Source of the DNA: an uncultured Prevotellaceae bacterium
GTDB taxonomy: Bacteria; Bacteroidota; Bacteroidia; Bacteroidales; Muribaculaceae
Reading direction: 5' to 3'
DNA: 50,701 nt
NCBI GenBank assembly: GCA_900320055.1
Contig: ONQS01000015.1
Location: forward strand, 1-50,701
Shown here: piece by piece, positions 24,143 to 32,098 of the stretch
Numbering within the stretch: position 1 is the stretch's first letter
Layout of the letters: each line of letters starts with the position of its first letter
Program-made: the position numbers and the translations under genes
Notes under the pieces: generated by a model
The model's database searches: none
Seen by the model: the letters and a program-made list of their open reading frames with translations, nothing else
Told to the model about the DNA's origin: nothing

Positions 24143-25216
24143 ATGAAAAAGTTCCTTTATTTGGCAGTGATCTGCCTGCTGGCTAGCATCAGCCCAATCA
24201 ATGCACAGTTAATCATCCACAACAATGGACATGCTGAGATCGGCACTAACCCCGACTCTACGAACATCGACTCGGTTTCGGTATTAAAAGTCTTCGGTGA
24301 TGGGGCAAATGCTTCGGCTGGCCGTATCAGCATAGGCAACGGACAAAATGTAATCGTTGGCGAACTAGGAACTGATGATAGCGACCGTTTGTGGCTCCAT
24401 GGCAAACAGGGTATCTACATCACTCGTGGCACCGCAGCCGATGATACCATCGCCTTCTACAATCCCGCACACTCTCCTTCATTAACCATCAATAGTGATG
24501 TCACGGCTCATGGATTCCTTGTGCAGTCTGATGAGCGCTACAAAGAAGACATCGAGCCGATCAATCAGGTACTCAGCGCATTGCAGACTCTTGAGCCCGT
24601 ATCTTACAAACTCAAGAGCCACAGGCTTGCAGGCAGTGTGCTTGCATTGTCATCAAAAGGAATGAGCGCCAACGATAGGGCTGACATGAATGCTTACTAC
24701 CAAAAACTGGAAGAAGGTTGCGAACGATATGGTTTTCTGGCCCAAAACGTAAAAGACGCCTTCCCCGAACTGGTGCATACCGACAATGACGGTTACATGT
24801 CGGTTGACTACATCGGCCTGATTCCCATTCTGGTTCAATCCATTAACGAGTTACGCGCCGAACTATCCGAACTGAAGGGGGATAAGCAAGACAATTCCTT
24901 GACGGCGTTGAACGCCCAGCAGGCCTCACAGAGCGAGATCGAGGCCAGCCTGAGCGCGCCAAAACTCTATCAGAACGCCCCCAACCCCTGGAGCAGCGAG
25001 ACGGTGATTCGATACAGACTGCCCGACAACGTGAGCAGGGCAGACATCTACATCTATGACATGCAGGGAGCCCAGATCAAGAGTATCCCGGCAACGGGAC
25101 GCGGCGAGAGCCAGGTGACCCTCACCGCACATGACCTCAAGGCCGGCATGTACCTGTATGCCCTGGTGGCCGACGGTGCCCTAGTCGACAGCAAACAGAT
25201 GATATTGACCAAGTAA
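24143..25216 (+). CDS. Secreted protein with S74 intramolecular chaperone domain and T9SS sorting tail
   Basis: 357 residues: signal peptide (MKKFLYLAVICLLASISPINA), a beta-rich segment (22-128), an S74/endosialidase-chaperone domain (about 128-245) and a T9SS type-A-like tail (about 274-357: LYQNAPNPWSSETVIRYRLP, then KAGMYLYALVADG). The chaperone domain carries SDERYKEDIEPI (Ser129 and Lys134, the Ser-Lys spacing of the self-cleaving dyad), YGFLAQNVKDAFPELV and SVDYIGLIPILVQSINELR. This domain normally trimerises a preceding fibre and then cuts itself off. No clear -7 box precedes it, so it may be transcribed from 23613. Followed 12 bp later by the C25 peptidase gene. Confidence 0.88.
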   Translation: MKKFLYLAVICLLASISPINAQLIIHNNGHAEIGTNPDSTNIDSVSVLKVFGDGANASAGRISIGNGQNVIVGELGTDDSDRLWLHGKQGIYITRGTAADDTIAFYNPAHSPSLTINSDVTAHGFLVQSDERYKEDIEPINQVLSALQTLEPVSYKLKSHRLAGSVLALSSKGMSANDRADMNAYYQKLEEGCERYGFLAQNVKDAFPELVHTDNDGYMSVDYIGLIPILVQSINELRAELSELKGDKQDNSLTALNAQQASQSEIEASLSAPKLYQNAPNPWSSETVIRYRLPDNVSRADIYIYDMQGAQIKSIPATGRGESQVTLTAHDLKAGMYLYALVADGALVDSKQMILTK

Positions 25217-25228
25217 AACACACCCGCC

Positions 25229-27586
25229 ATGAGTATGAATAATTTTATATTAAAAATTTCGGTGGTTGTTGCAATTGCCATGTTGCCATTGTTGGGCATA
25301 AGTTCCAACTCTATCTTCTATCATGCCTCATATAGTAATAGCAACCTAGTGATCAGCACCGATACTCTGGATGGCGTGGTCTACTCTACAGTAGCCTATG
25401 ACAATATGTACAATGACGGAGCACCAGGAATGCCCTCCCTGCCCGTTGAGTACATCCGCTTCTCCGTTCCCTGGAACGCCACAAACTTTACAGTTTCTAG
25501 TTTACCTCGCAACTGGATCAACAACAATCTTACGCACATGCTATATCCGTGTCAAGTGCCTCAGATGACCGACGGATCAATGCCTCCTGAGGTCACTCTG
25601 CCTGATAGTGCGGCATATTTCTCCGGTGAAAGTTACCCTAGCCAAATGGCTTGGGTTGCTCATGAGGGTTTCCTGGATGGTGAGAACCACATTGTAACCG
25701 TTGCACTGATGCCGTTCAGTTATCTGCATTCTTCTACGGCTGACGTCATCAGGACAGCACGCACTCTGCATGTTACTCTGAGTTACGATCTGAGCGACTC
25801 GCTCGCCATGTATCCCATTGTAAGGAATGACAGCGCACTTCGAGAGGAGGGCCATCGCATGGCTCAAAGTATTGTGGTCAACCCTAATCAAGTCTTGACT
25901 TTTTCGCCGACACCCAATGATAGCGGTATAGATACACTCATCATAAATCCCCATGCGACAAGCGGATATGATCTGAATGGCCATGGAGCGGGTGATGTCG
26001 GGCCAGTAGGGCCGCTGCAGCCACAAGACTCCATACTGAATCCTAACCCCGAAGAGAATTATATGGGACATTGCTATCCCTACTTAATTGTAACGACACC
26101 TGACTTGAAACATTCTGTAAGAAGAATCGAAGCCTTGAAGACGCAGAAAGGCTATAACGTAAAAGTCGTTACAATGGATGACGTGATGAATGATCCCGAT
26201 GCTAAGTTTGGAGATTACGTGAATGGGAAAATTCATAGTACCGACAGCGCAGGAGTGCTAAGACAATATCTCAGACAGCAATACACTCTCTATGGAACAA
26301 AGTATGTTTTACTAGTCGGTAATATTCCTTTTAGATGCGTTAATGGCCCTTGGTTTAACTATCTAACAGATTTATACTATAGCGACTTGAGTGAAGGCTG
26401 GGCAAACACTAATTCGGTTGATTATCTTCCAGAATTGTTTGTTGGCCGCATCATGTCGAAGAACGAAGAACAGATCAATAATTATACCGAAAAATTATTC
26501 AGATATGAACTGAATCCTGGCAAAGGAAACCGTTCATATCTAAGAAGAGCCTTTTATTCTGAAGGCCGTGAATATCCTCATATTCTGGATAATATGAAAT
26601 CCTCTTTGGGCTCATTCTTTCCAGACACAATCGTCATCAACGACAATTCAAATAATCAGTATCCCGCTGGTAAAGACATTATTGATACATTAAGGTCTAA
26701 TCCCGTGGGATTTATCTGCATTTATAATCATGGTGACACAACAAGAACGAGGGTGTATGGCAAAGACCCATCTGGTATTATGAAATTCATTAAATCGACA
26801 AGCGGATCCGGAGGTAATGGCCTGAATTACCTTAACAATAAGTATTATCCCATGGTTTATTATTCTCCGTCGTGCGTAACGGTACCTTTTGATAATAAGA
26901 ACAAACTCACATTCGGCGAATCTTTCATAACTGGAAAAGATTATGGTGGACCTGTTTACATCGGGTACACAAGATCTGTTCAGAATGTAAATGGTAAAAA
27001 ACTAACAAATGCCTTTGCCAGAAGACTAGAGAATGGGTATTATAAACCGGGTGTAGCGATGTCCCTATCTAAAGTGGATGTAGGAGTAAGCGCTTATCCT
27101 GACCTATTCATACTAGGTTGCTTTGGGGACCCAGAAATGGACTTATGGACCAATGAACCAGGGCAATATGAGGGAGTGAGCATTGATAGAACGGATCATA
27201 CGATATCAATCTCAGGCCTGTATGCTGATTCCACAATTGTTTCCTACAAAACAAATAGTGGCAATATGATCCTCAAAAAGGTCAGAACTTCAAGCGTAGT
27301 ACTTGCAGATGCTTCACCTGAGTCTCCAATAATGTTATACAACCATAATTGTATACCCTACCTGGTTCCTATGGAGTTGCAAAATGTCGCAATCCAAACC
27401 TCCATGTATGTGATAGCAAATGATGTCGAGGCAGGAGAAACCATCAATAACAATCGCGTCAGCGGAGAGGTCTGTGTCAAGAACGGTACGGAATTTGAAC
27501 TTGAGGTATCCGGCACCGTAACTCTTCATGACGGCTTCAAAGTCGAGAAAGGGGCAACTTTTGCGGTCTATCCTGCATGTTTTTGA
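25229..27586 (+). CDS. Gingipain-like C25 family cysteine peptidase
   Basis: 785 residues. N-terminal signal (MNNFILKISVVVAIAMLPLLG), a prodomain-like beta region (25-260), then the C25 catalytic domain: PYLIVTTPDLKHSVRRIEALKTQKGYNVKVV, YVLLVGNIPFR, LPELFVGRI, and the catalytic dyad His501 (CIYNHGD) and Cys549 (YYSPSC), followed by the Ig-like domain. The tail (EVSGTVTLHDGFKVEKGATF) is the beta-helical end motif found on other T9SS cargo rather than a classical type-A domain. It should be a secreted endopeptidase. Specificity cannot be read from the sequence. From about 26,000 on, base composition is visibly more AT-rich (aga/aat/tta codons) than in neighbouring genes, suggesting acquisition by transfer. 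Confidence 0.88.
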   Translation: MSMNNFILKISVVVAIAMLPLLGISSNSIFYHASYSNSNLVISTDTLDGVVYSTVAYDNMYNDGAPGMPSLPVEYIRFSVPWNATNFTVSSLPRNWINNNLTHMLYPCQVPQMTDGSMPPEVTLPDSAAYFSGESYPSQMAWVAHEGFLDGENHIVTVALMPFSYLHSSTADVIRTARTLHVTLSYDLSDSLAMYPIVRNDSALREEGHRMAQSIVVNPNQVLTFSPTPNDSGIDTLIINPHATSGYDLNGHGAGDVGPVGPLQPQDSILNPNPEENYMGHCYPYLIVTTPDLKHSVRRIEALKTQKGYNVKVVTMDDVMNDPDAKFGDYVNGKIHSTDSAGVLRQYLRQQYTLYGTKYVLLVGNIPFRCVNGPWFNYLTDLYYSDLSEGWANTNSVDYLPELFVGRIMSKNEEQINNYTEKLFRYELNPGKGNRSYLRRAFYSEGREYPHILDNMKSSLGSFFPDTIVINDNSNNQYPAGKDIIDTLRSNPVGFICIYNHGDTTRTRVYGKDPSGIMKFIKSTSGSGGNGLNYLNNKYYPMVYYSPSCVTVPFDNKNKLTFGESFITGKDYGGPVYIGYTRSVQNVNGKKLTNAFARRLENGYYKPGVAMSLSKVDVGVSAYPDLFILGCFGDPEMDLWTNEPGQYEGVSIDRTDHTISISGLYADSTIVSYKTNSGNMILKKVRTSSVVLADASPESPIMLYNHNCIPYLVPMELQNVAIQTSMYVIANDVEAGETINNNRVSGEVCVKNGTEFELEVSGTVTLHDGFKVEKGATFAVYPACF

Positions 27587-27596
27587 CAAATGACTA

Positions 27597-27627
27597 TTGT
27601 CAGTATCAGAACTAATAACTAAATTTG
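27597..27627 (+). promoter_or_regulatory. Promoter of the Tyr-rich secreted protein gene
   Basis: TTG (27597-27599), 20-bp spacer, TAAATTTG (27620-27627), 33 bp before the ATG at 27661. The last gene of the cassette therefore has its own promoter. Confidence 0.85.
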
Positions 27628-27660
27628 CATAGATTATTCACAAAATAATATATAAGCATT

Positions 27661-28593
27661 ATGAGGAAAAATTATCTTTTAATCATCATGTTCGCCCTGC
27701 TGGCCGTCAGTCAGATGGCAGCCCAGGACGGCTATCTGTCAATCGACCGTGAGGGCGTGAAGTGGGTCAACGAGAAAGTGACTGTCCATCATGGCGATAC
27801 CACATGCTACTACTATTATTATAAGTTAAGTGGTCTTGACACCGATTCGCTCTACATCAGCATGACTGGGATCGTCAGCAAAGCATGCTATTATTATACC
27901 GGCAAGTCGCTGAATGTGGACACTGATAGCCTGATAGCAGGATTACGGGACGATAATACGGGTGTGGTCACATTCTACAGAAACCATGCTTATGAAAAAA
28001 TGGAAGAAGAGGGCAGACTCTCTTTCAGGTTTGATTTCTTCACCGATGGCGGCACAACAATCATCTACTCCTTCTTAACCCCTTGGGCGGCCGAGATGAA
28101 TCATTTCACAGATTGTGTGGATTACTACTTGGATTGCCAAGAGTGGAACCATGAGGATTATGGCACTGAAGTATTCCTGACCAGGGACAATTTCTATGAG
28201 GTGGAGCCTGTCATGATCGAGGGCGTTCAGTGCAGCCGGTATGCCTATGTGGGCGAGCAGGGCGACACGCTGGCCTATGTGGTCGAGGGCATCGGTTTTG
28301 ACAGCCGCGACATGGGCGACCTGCTCACGCCGTTCACCCGCAAGCCCGACCCCAGCGCCGACTACCAGGAGTGGTGCGGCCTGAGCCATGTGGTCAGGGA
28401 CGGGCAGATCATCTACAAGGGTATGCGCTACCGCGACGGCGCCCTCGACGGCATCGACGAGGTGGTGGCCGACAAGTCGCCCCGCTCGCTCGACGACAAC
28501 TACTACAACCTGATGGGCCAGCCCGTGGGCAAGGACCTGCCCACCCTGCCCGGCATCTACATCCACCACGGCAACAAGATCCTGGTCCGCTAA
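27661..28593 (+). CDS. Secreted protein with T9SS-like sorting tail, unknown function
   Basis: 310 residues with a signal peptide (MRKNYLLIIMFALLAVSQMAAQ). The mature part is acidic and Tyr-rich (CYYYYYKLSG, ACYYYTGKS), with no family that I recognise. The last 30 residues (DDNYYNLMGQPVGKDLP, then PGIYIHHGNKILVR) are a short sorting/anchoring tail typical of Bacteroidales T9SS cargo. Base composition shifts within the gene: the first 560 bp or so are AT-rich like the C25 gene before it, while the final 370 bp are strongly GC-rich (gcc, gac, ctg codons), as if a new N-terminal module were joined to a resident tail. Confidence 0.8.
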   Translation: MRKNYLLIIMFALLAVSQMAAQDGYLSIDREGVKWVNEKVTVHHGDTTCYYYYYKLSGLDTDSLYISMTGIVSKACYYYTGKSLNVDTDSLIAGLRDDNTGVVTFYRNHAYEKMEEEGRLSFRFDFFTDGGTTIIYSFLTPWAAEMNHFTDCVDYYLDCQEWNHEDYGTEVFLTRDNFYEVEPVMIEGVQCSRYAYVGEQGDTLAYVVEGIGFDSRDMGDLLTPFTRKPDPSADYQEWCGLSHVVRDGQIIYKGMRYRDGALDGIDEVVADKSPRSLDDNYYNLMGQPVGKDLPTLPGIYIHHGNKILVR

Positions 28594-28700
28594 CCACCAC
28601 CACAGCAACGGCGGATGCCACCGATTAACTAATTATGGGGCATACGCGCTCTTGACTGACGTGAGTGGCCCTCTACGAGGCCCTTTACCTTTTACCGGCT

Positions 28701-28790
28701 CTAACCCTAGGGCGCCCTGGCCGTATGTCAGTGCGCCCTAGGGTTAGTGTAATTCAAGGCCAGCGGCCTTGTCAAGGTCTTTTACCTTTG
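28701..28790. repeat. Three-stem intergenic repeat, copy 3
   Basis: Stem 1: 28701-28715 with 28733-28747, a perfect 15-bp pair. Stem 2: CAAGGCC (28755-28761) with GGCCTTG (28765-28771), 3-nt loop. Stem 3: CAAGGT (28773-28778) with ACCTTTG (28784-28790). The architecture is the same as copies 1 and 2. The end of stem 3 also reads TACCTTTG (28783-28790), a fortuitous or real plus-strand -7 box with no gene behind it. Confidence 0.65.
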
Positions 28791-28892
28791 CAGCCGTATT
28801 CAAAAGTGTTACATTTTGGATGCGGCTGATTTTCTTCGACCTTGTGCTTGCCCTGACTCATTCTTCGCTGTGTCGTATTTTCCCATTGAAAT

Positions 28893-29000
28893 CGGGTCGA
28901 AACCCGCTAGCGTCTTCGAGGCAAGCGCAGCCATACTCTCGATGGCTGAGAGTTGAGGGCACCAGCATGCTGGCCATGAATGATGACACACCCTGATGGC
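28893..29000. repeat. Cluster of short hairpins in a gene-free stretch
   Basis: The 458-bp gap 28594-29052 contains no convincing ORF. Besides copy 3 of the three-stem repeat it holds CGGGT/ACCCG (28893-28906), ACTCTC/GAGAGT (28935-28953), the palindrome CCAGCATGCTGG (28962-28973) and GCCAT...ATGGC (28973-29000). The last one has the flanks GCCATGAA and ATGGCTGAGGCGC, the same as the 39962/40104 repeat family but with a different loop. Confidence 0.6.
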
Positions 29001-29007
29001 TGAGGCG

Positions 29008-29053
29008 CTTGGTTGCGCGGGTTGCTAGTGCTGCCTGCTCTGTATTGACGGTT
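29008..29053. repeat. 46-bp dispersed repeat, copy 2
   Basis: One mismatch to 21684-21729. Its last base is the first base of the reverse-complemented stop codon of the lipocalin-like gene, so it abuts that 3' end exactly. Confidence 0.9.
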
Positions 29054-29490
29054 TAGGGTTGTTTCTTGAGGTGATAGGTGTACTGGGTGCCTTGGGTGTC
29101 GGTCTTGGTGAAGGTTACGTCGCCCGACGATGCGGTGGTGACAGTGAAGCGGTTGCGGGTCTCGAGCCCTGGCATCTGGATGTAGAAGACATCTGGGTCG
29201 GAGAAGTCGACGAGCATGTCGCCGCCGTCGGTCTCCTGCCAGGCGCCATAACTCTCGACGGTCTGCTCATGGCCATAGACCTGCGATACCCTGAAGACGT
29301 GGCTCTGGAACTGGAAGAAGTAGTCGCCCTCGACATTGACCCTGATGCCATCGGCTGTGATCTGCTGGACGTGCCAGGTGCCGAACCACGGGCCGATGTC
29401 GCCATGGTTGCGGGTGCAAGCGCAAGCGCCCAGGGCCAGCAGCACGACTGCAAATGACGCTGCCACATAATATAATGTTGTCTTTTTCAT
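29053..29490 (-). CDS. Lipocalin-like lipoprotein
   Basis: 145 residues. Lipoprotein signal MKKTTLYYVAASFAVVLLALGAC with the lipidated Cys about residue 23. The mature domain has the start of a small lipocalin-like barrel (GPWFGTWHVQQI), then alternating beta strands ending TYTYHLKKQP, as in Bacteroidales lipocalin-like lipoproteins. The ligand is unknown. Last gene of the glsA-glsB-wzi operon: its start ATG overlaps the stop of the Wzi-like gene by 4 nt. Confidence 0.72.
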   Translation of the reverse strand: MKKTTLYYVAASFAVVLLALGACACTRNHGDIGPWFGTWHVQQITADGIRVNVEGDYFFQFQSHVFRVSQVYGHEQTVESYGAWQETDGGDMLVDFSDPDVFYIQMPGLETRNRFTVTTASSGDVTFTKTDTQGTQYTYHLKKQP

Positions 29491-31118
29491 CGTCTCTTGA
29501 TATTAAAGTTGCCACTATAGGAAATAACTAACCGGCCTCCCCAGTTGTTGCCGTAGAGGCTGCCGCGGTCGATGGCCACGGTGGCACCCACCAATAGCCC
29601 ATCGACTTTGACGCCCCGCAGCCAATAGGGGGCATAATTGACGCTCATGGCCATCGAGAAGTCGTCGACGCTACCCACGCGGGGGATGATGGGTGTGCCC
29701 CACGCCTTGCGGTAGGAGGCCTGCAGGAGATAGTGCCACTCGTTGGTAAACCAACCCTCGATGGCTGCATGGAAGCCGCGCAGCACGTTGTCGCGGTAGC
29801 GCATGTACCCGTCCCTGTTGTAGAGCGGTGACTTGACAAAGGGCGAGCCGATCGACATGCCGCGGCTCTGGTAGCCGTTGTAGATGTAGTTGTTGTAGTA
29901 GTCGTCGGCACCCGATGAGTGGCTGGTGATGGCGGTGCCGGGATGGTCGTTGGGCGTCCAGTGGATGGGGCCGCTCTGGTTGGTGAAGTCGATATACTCG
30001 ATGACGGCACCCGAGACGAGGTTCGAGCCGTTTTGGCGGAACTCAATGCCCCACAGGCCGTCAAAGCCGTTCATCTTGCCGATGCCCGAGCCGTCTTCCC
30101 ACAGCCACTGGGTGTAGGCACGCAGGTGCTGATAGTTGCTCAGGTTGTACTGCAGCGCGATGTCCCAGGTGCCCAAGTGATTGCCCTCGACAAAGGAGTC
30201 GCCAGCGCTGTTGCCGCCACTGCCGGCGATAAACGTGCGCCAGAAGGCCTTCAGGTCGGCATCCATCTTGACGGTGCGGGTCACGTGGCCATTCTCGTAG
30301 TAGTCGGCTTTGCCACCAAACTGGCAGGCCGACTGGGCACCGATGGTGAACACCAGCGGCTGGTCTGGGTTGGTGCGCAGGTGCAGGCTCTTGTAGTGCA
30401 ACCACACGTCGGTGGTGATGAAGTGGTTGTAGTAGTTATAGTGGTTCTCGAGCCACTTGTCGTCCAACTCGCGGAAGTAGCCAAACTCCCCTTGGATTTG
30501 CAGCCAGCCCTTGGTGAACGGGATGTTCTGGAAGTCGATGAAACCGGCACGCAGGCCCACGGGCGGCCGTGAATTGTTGCTCCACACCAGGTCACCGCTG
30601 CTTAGCGCGTCATCGACGATGGGCGATACCTTGCCGGCCTGTCCCGCCACAGCAAAGATGCCGCGGTACTTGGCCGAGAGATAGGCTTGCTGGAGCCACA
30701 CCCTGGCGGGATGTTGCTTCTGTGTCTCAAACTGGCCGTCGCCCACATAGCGCTGGTAGCCCGCACTTGATGCATAGCCGCCCCAGGCTTCGAGTCCCGC
30801 ACCCCATGCGAAGCGCTTGCGCGTGTCGATGTTGCGTTGCAGCAAGGCATAGGCGAGGACGGAATACTGCTGGGTGGTGGTGCCACCGCAGTTAGAACTG
30901 ATGTAGTAGGGAGCCAACTCGCTGTTGCCCGCGTTGCCCACGATGCCAAAGGAATAGACATTCTCATTGAAATGGACGGGACAATAGTGTGTGATCAGGT
31001 GAACCGTGTCGGTCGATTGGTCCAGATGGGCCAGCGTGGTGTCGGTCGGCTCTAGTGCCATCGACACGGTGGAGCAGCACAATGCCAACAGTAATGAGAA
31101 TAAGGTGTTTCGTGTCAT
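29487..31118 (-). CDS. Capsule-assembly Wzi-like outer-membrane barrel
   Basis: 543 residues with a signal peptide (MTRNTLFSLLLALCCSTVSMA). The long array of amphipathic strands with aromatic girdles (YSVLAYALLQRN, LWGIEFRQNGSNLVSGAVIEY, WHYLLQASYRKAWG) and the loop motif IHWTPNDHPGTA are typical of the capsule-assembly Wzi family, an 18-stranded outer-membrane lectin that anchors capsule in E. coli. In Bacteroidales many family members are not in capsule loci. Here it starts 5 bp after the GlsB-like stop codon, placing it in a lipid-synthesis operon, so a role in outer-membrane lipid or glycan organisation is likely but unproven. Confidence 0.83.
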   Translation of the reverse strand: MTRNTLFSLLLALCCSTVSMALEPTDTTLAHLDQSTDTVHLITHYCPVHFNENVYSFGIVGNAGNSELAPYYISSNCGGTTTQQYSVLAYALLQRNIDTRKRFAWGAGLEAWGGYASSAGYQRYVGDGQFETQKQHPARVWLQQAYLSAKYRGIFAVAGQAGKVSPIVDDALSSGDLVWSNNSRPPVGLRAGFIDFQNIPFTKGWLQIQGEFGYFRELDDKWLENHYNYYNHFITTDVWLHYKSLHLRTNPDQPLVFTIGAQSACQFGGKADYYENGHVTRTVKMDADLKAFWRTFIAGSGGNSAGDSFVEGNHLGTWDIALQYNLSNYQHLRAYTQWLWEDGSGIGKMNGFDGLWGIEFRQNGSNLVSGAVIEYIDFTNQSGPIHWTPNDHPGTAITSHSSGADDYYNNYIYNGYQSRGMSIGSPFVKSPLYNRDGYMRYRDNVLRGFHAAIEGWFTNEWHYLLQASYRKAWGTPIIPRVGSVDDFSMAMSVNYAPYWLRGVKVDGLLVGATVAIDRGSLYGNNWGGRLVISYSGNFNIKRR

Positions 31119-31123
31119 GCGTG

Positions 31124-32089
31124 TTAGGGTTTGGAAGGGTTGTTCTGCAGCACTTGAGTGAGGTGTTGCAGGTAGGTGTCGATGTGGCGGCGCTTCTTCT
31201 CGTCGGCAATCTCATCGAGGTTGATGAGGATGCCCGTCTCCTCGACGTCGCCAAACTCACGGTTGATGGCTGTGCCCAGCATGTGCATCTTGGGCGACAG
31301 GCCCATGTAGGCGTTGACCAGCGGCGGGATGTTGATGCCGTGCTGGCGGATAAAGGAATTCAGGTGCTTGTAGTCCTTGCGGAAGTCATCGCCCGCAAAC
31401 TGGCTTCTCAATTCGGGATCATCGTTGCGTGTGTCGGGCAGCGGGTCGATAGGCGTGACCAAGGCCTCCTTGTCCTTGAAGTAGAGGTTAAGGAAGCACA
31501 GCAGCATGTCGCGGCACTCGCGGTTGTAGGACGGATACATCGTCATCTTGCCAAACATGTATCGCACTCTGGGATAGATGACCGTCAAGGCACCAAGGCC
31601 GTCCCACAGGTTGTCGAGGGCGAACAATGCCCTGACACCCTCGCGCGTCGATTGGTACTCGGGCCTGACGAACGAGCGTCCCAGTTCGATGGTGACGGGA
31701 AGAATCTCGTTCAGGAACCTGTCACTGAAGTTGAACATGTGGCCCATGGCAATGTGTGGCACGCCGTCGATGACGTCCACGTCCCAGCCGCCGATAAATC
31801 GGTAGGCACCGATGATCTCGTGCTTGTCGGGGTTCCATACCAGCAACTGCTGGCAGGGCACCGGCATGGTGTCGAACTCGTCGATGTCGCAGGCCTTGCC
31901 TGTGCCGCCACCGGCTGATCTGAACGAGATTTCGCGCAGGCGCCCGATCTCACGCATGGTGTTGGGCGCGTTGTGGGCATTGATGACGTAGATGTCGTTG
32001 TCGGCCTTGTTGGTGTGGCGCAAGAGACGATCGGCAGTGAGTTCCTGCTCGATAAGTTGGACGGGGATGGGTTCAATGATGGGTTCCAT
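31124..32089 (-). CDS. glsB: GNAT-family N-acyltransferase, GlsB-like (glycine lipid synthesis)
   Basis: 321 residues of the OlsB/hemolysin-like acyl-ACP N-acyltransferase family: an N-terminal acyltransferase core with LREISFRSAGGGTGKACDIDEFD, LLVWNPDKHEIIGAYRF and ELGRSFVRPEYQ. In Bacteroides thetaiotaomicron the homologous GlsB joins a 3-hydroxy fatty acid to glycine, giving the N-acyl glycine that GlsA then O-acylates. The immediate upstream neighbour (9-bp gap) is a GlsA-like PlsC-family enzyme, which supports glycine rather than ornithine lipid synthesis. Amino-acid specificity is an inference from taxon and gene pair. No signal peptide. It acts at the inner face of the inner membrane. 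Confidence 0.82.
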   Translation of the reverse strand: MEPIIEPIPVQLIEQELTADRLLRHTNKADNDIYVINAHNAPNTMREIGRLREISFRSAGGGTGKACDIDEFDTMPVPCQQLLVWNPDKHEIIGAYRFIGGWDVDVIDGVPHIAMGHMFNFSDRFLNEILPVTIELGRSFVRPEYQSTREGVRALFALDNLWDGLGALTVIYPRVRYMFGKMTMYPSYNRECRDMLLCFLNLYFKDKEALVTPIDPLPDTRNDDPELRSQFAGDDFRKDYKHLNSFIRQHGINIPPLVNAYMGLSPKMHMLGTAINREFGDVEETGILINLDEIADEKKRRHIDTYLQHLTQVLQNNPSKP

Positions 32090-32098
32090 AGGGCTTTT

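Noticed and set aside
28769-28996. 75-codon ORF in the hairpin island
   Set aside because: It begins in the three-stem repeat and runs through short inverted repeats. The peptide resembles no protein, and the -7 box at 28783 lies inside it. Treated as non-coding repeat.
21684-29053. Composite transposon bounded by the two 46-bp repeats
   Set aside because: No transposase, integrase or target-site duplication was seen between or next to them. Kept only as dispersed repeats.
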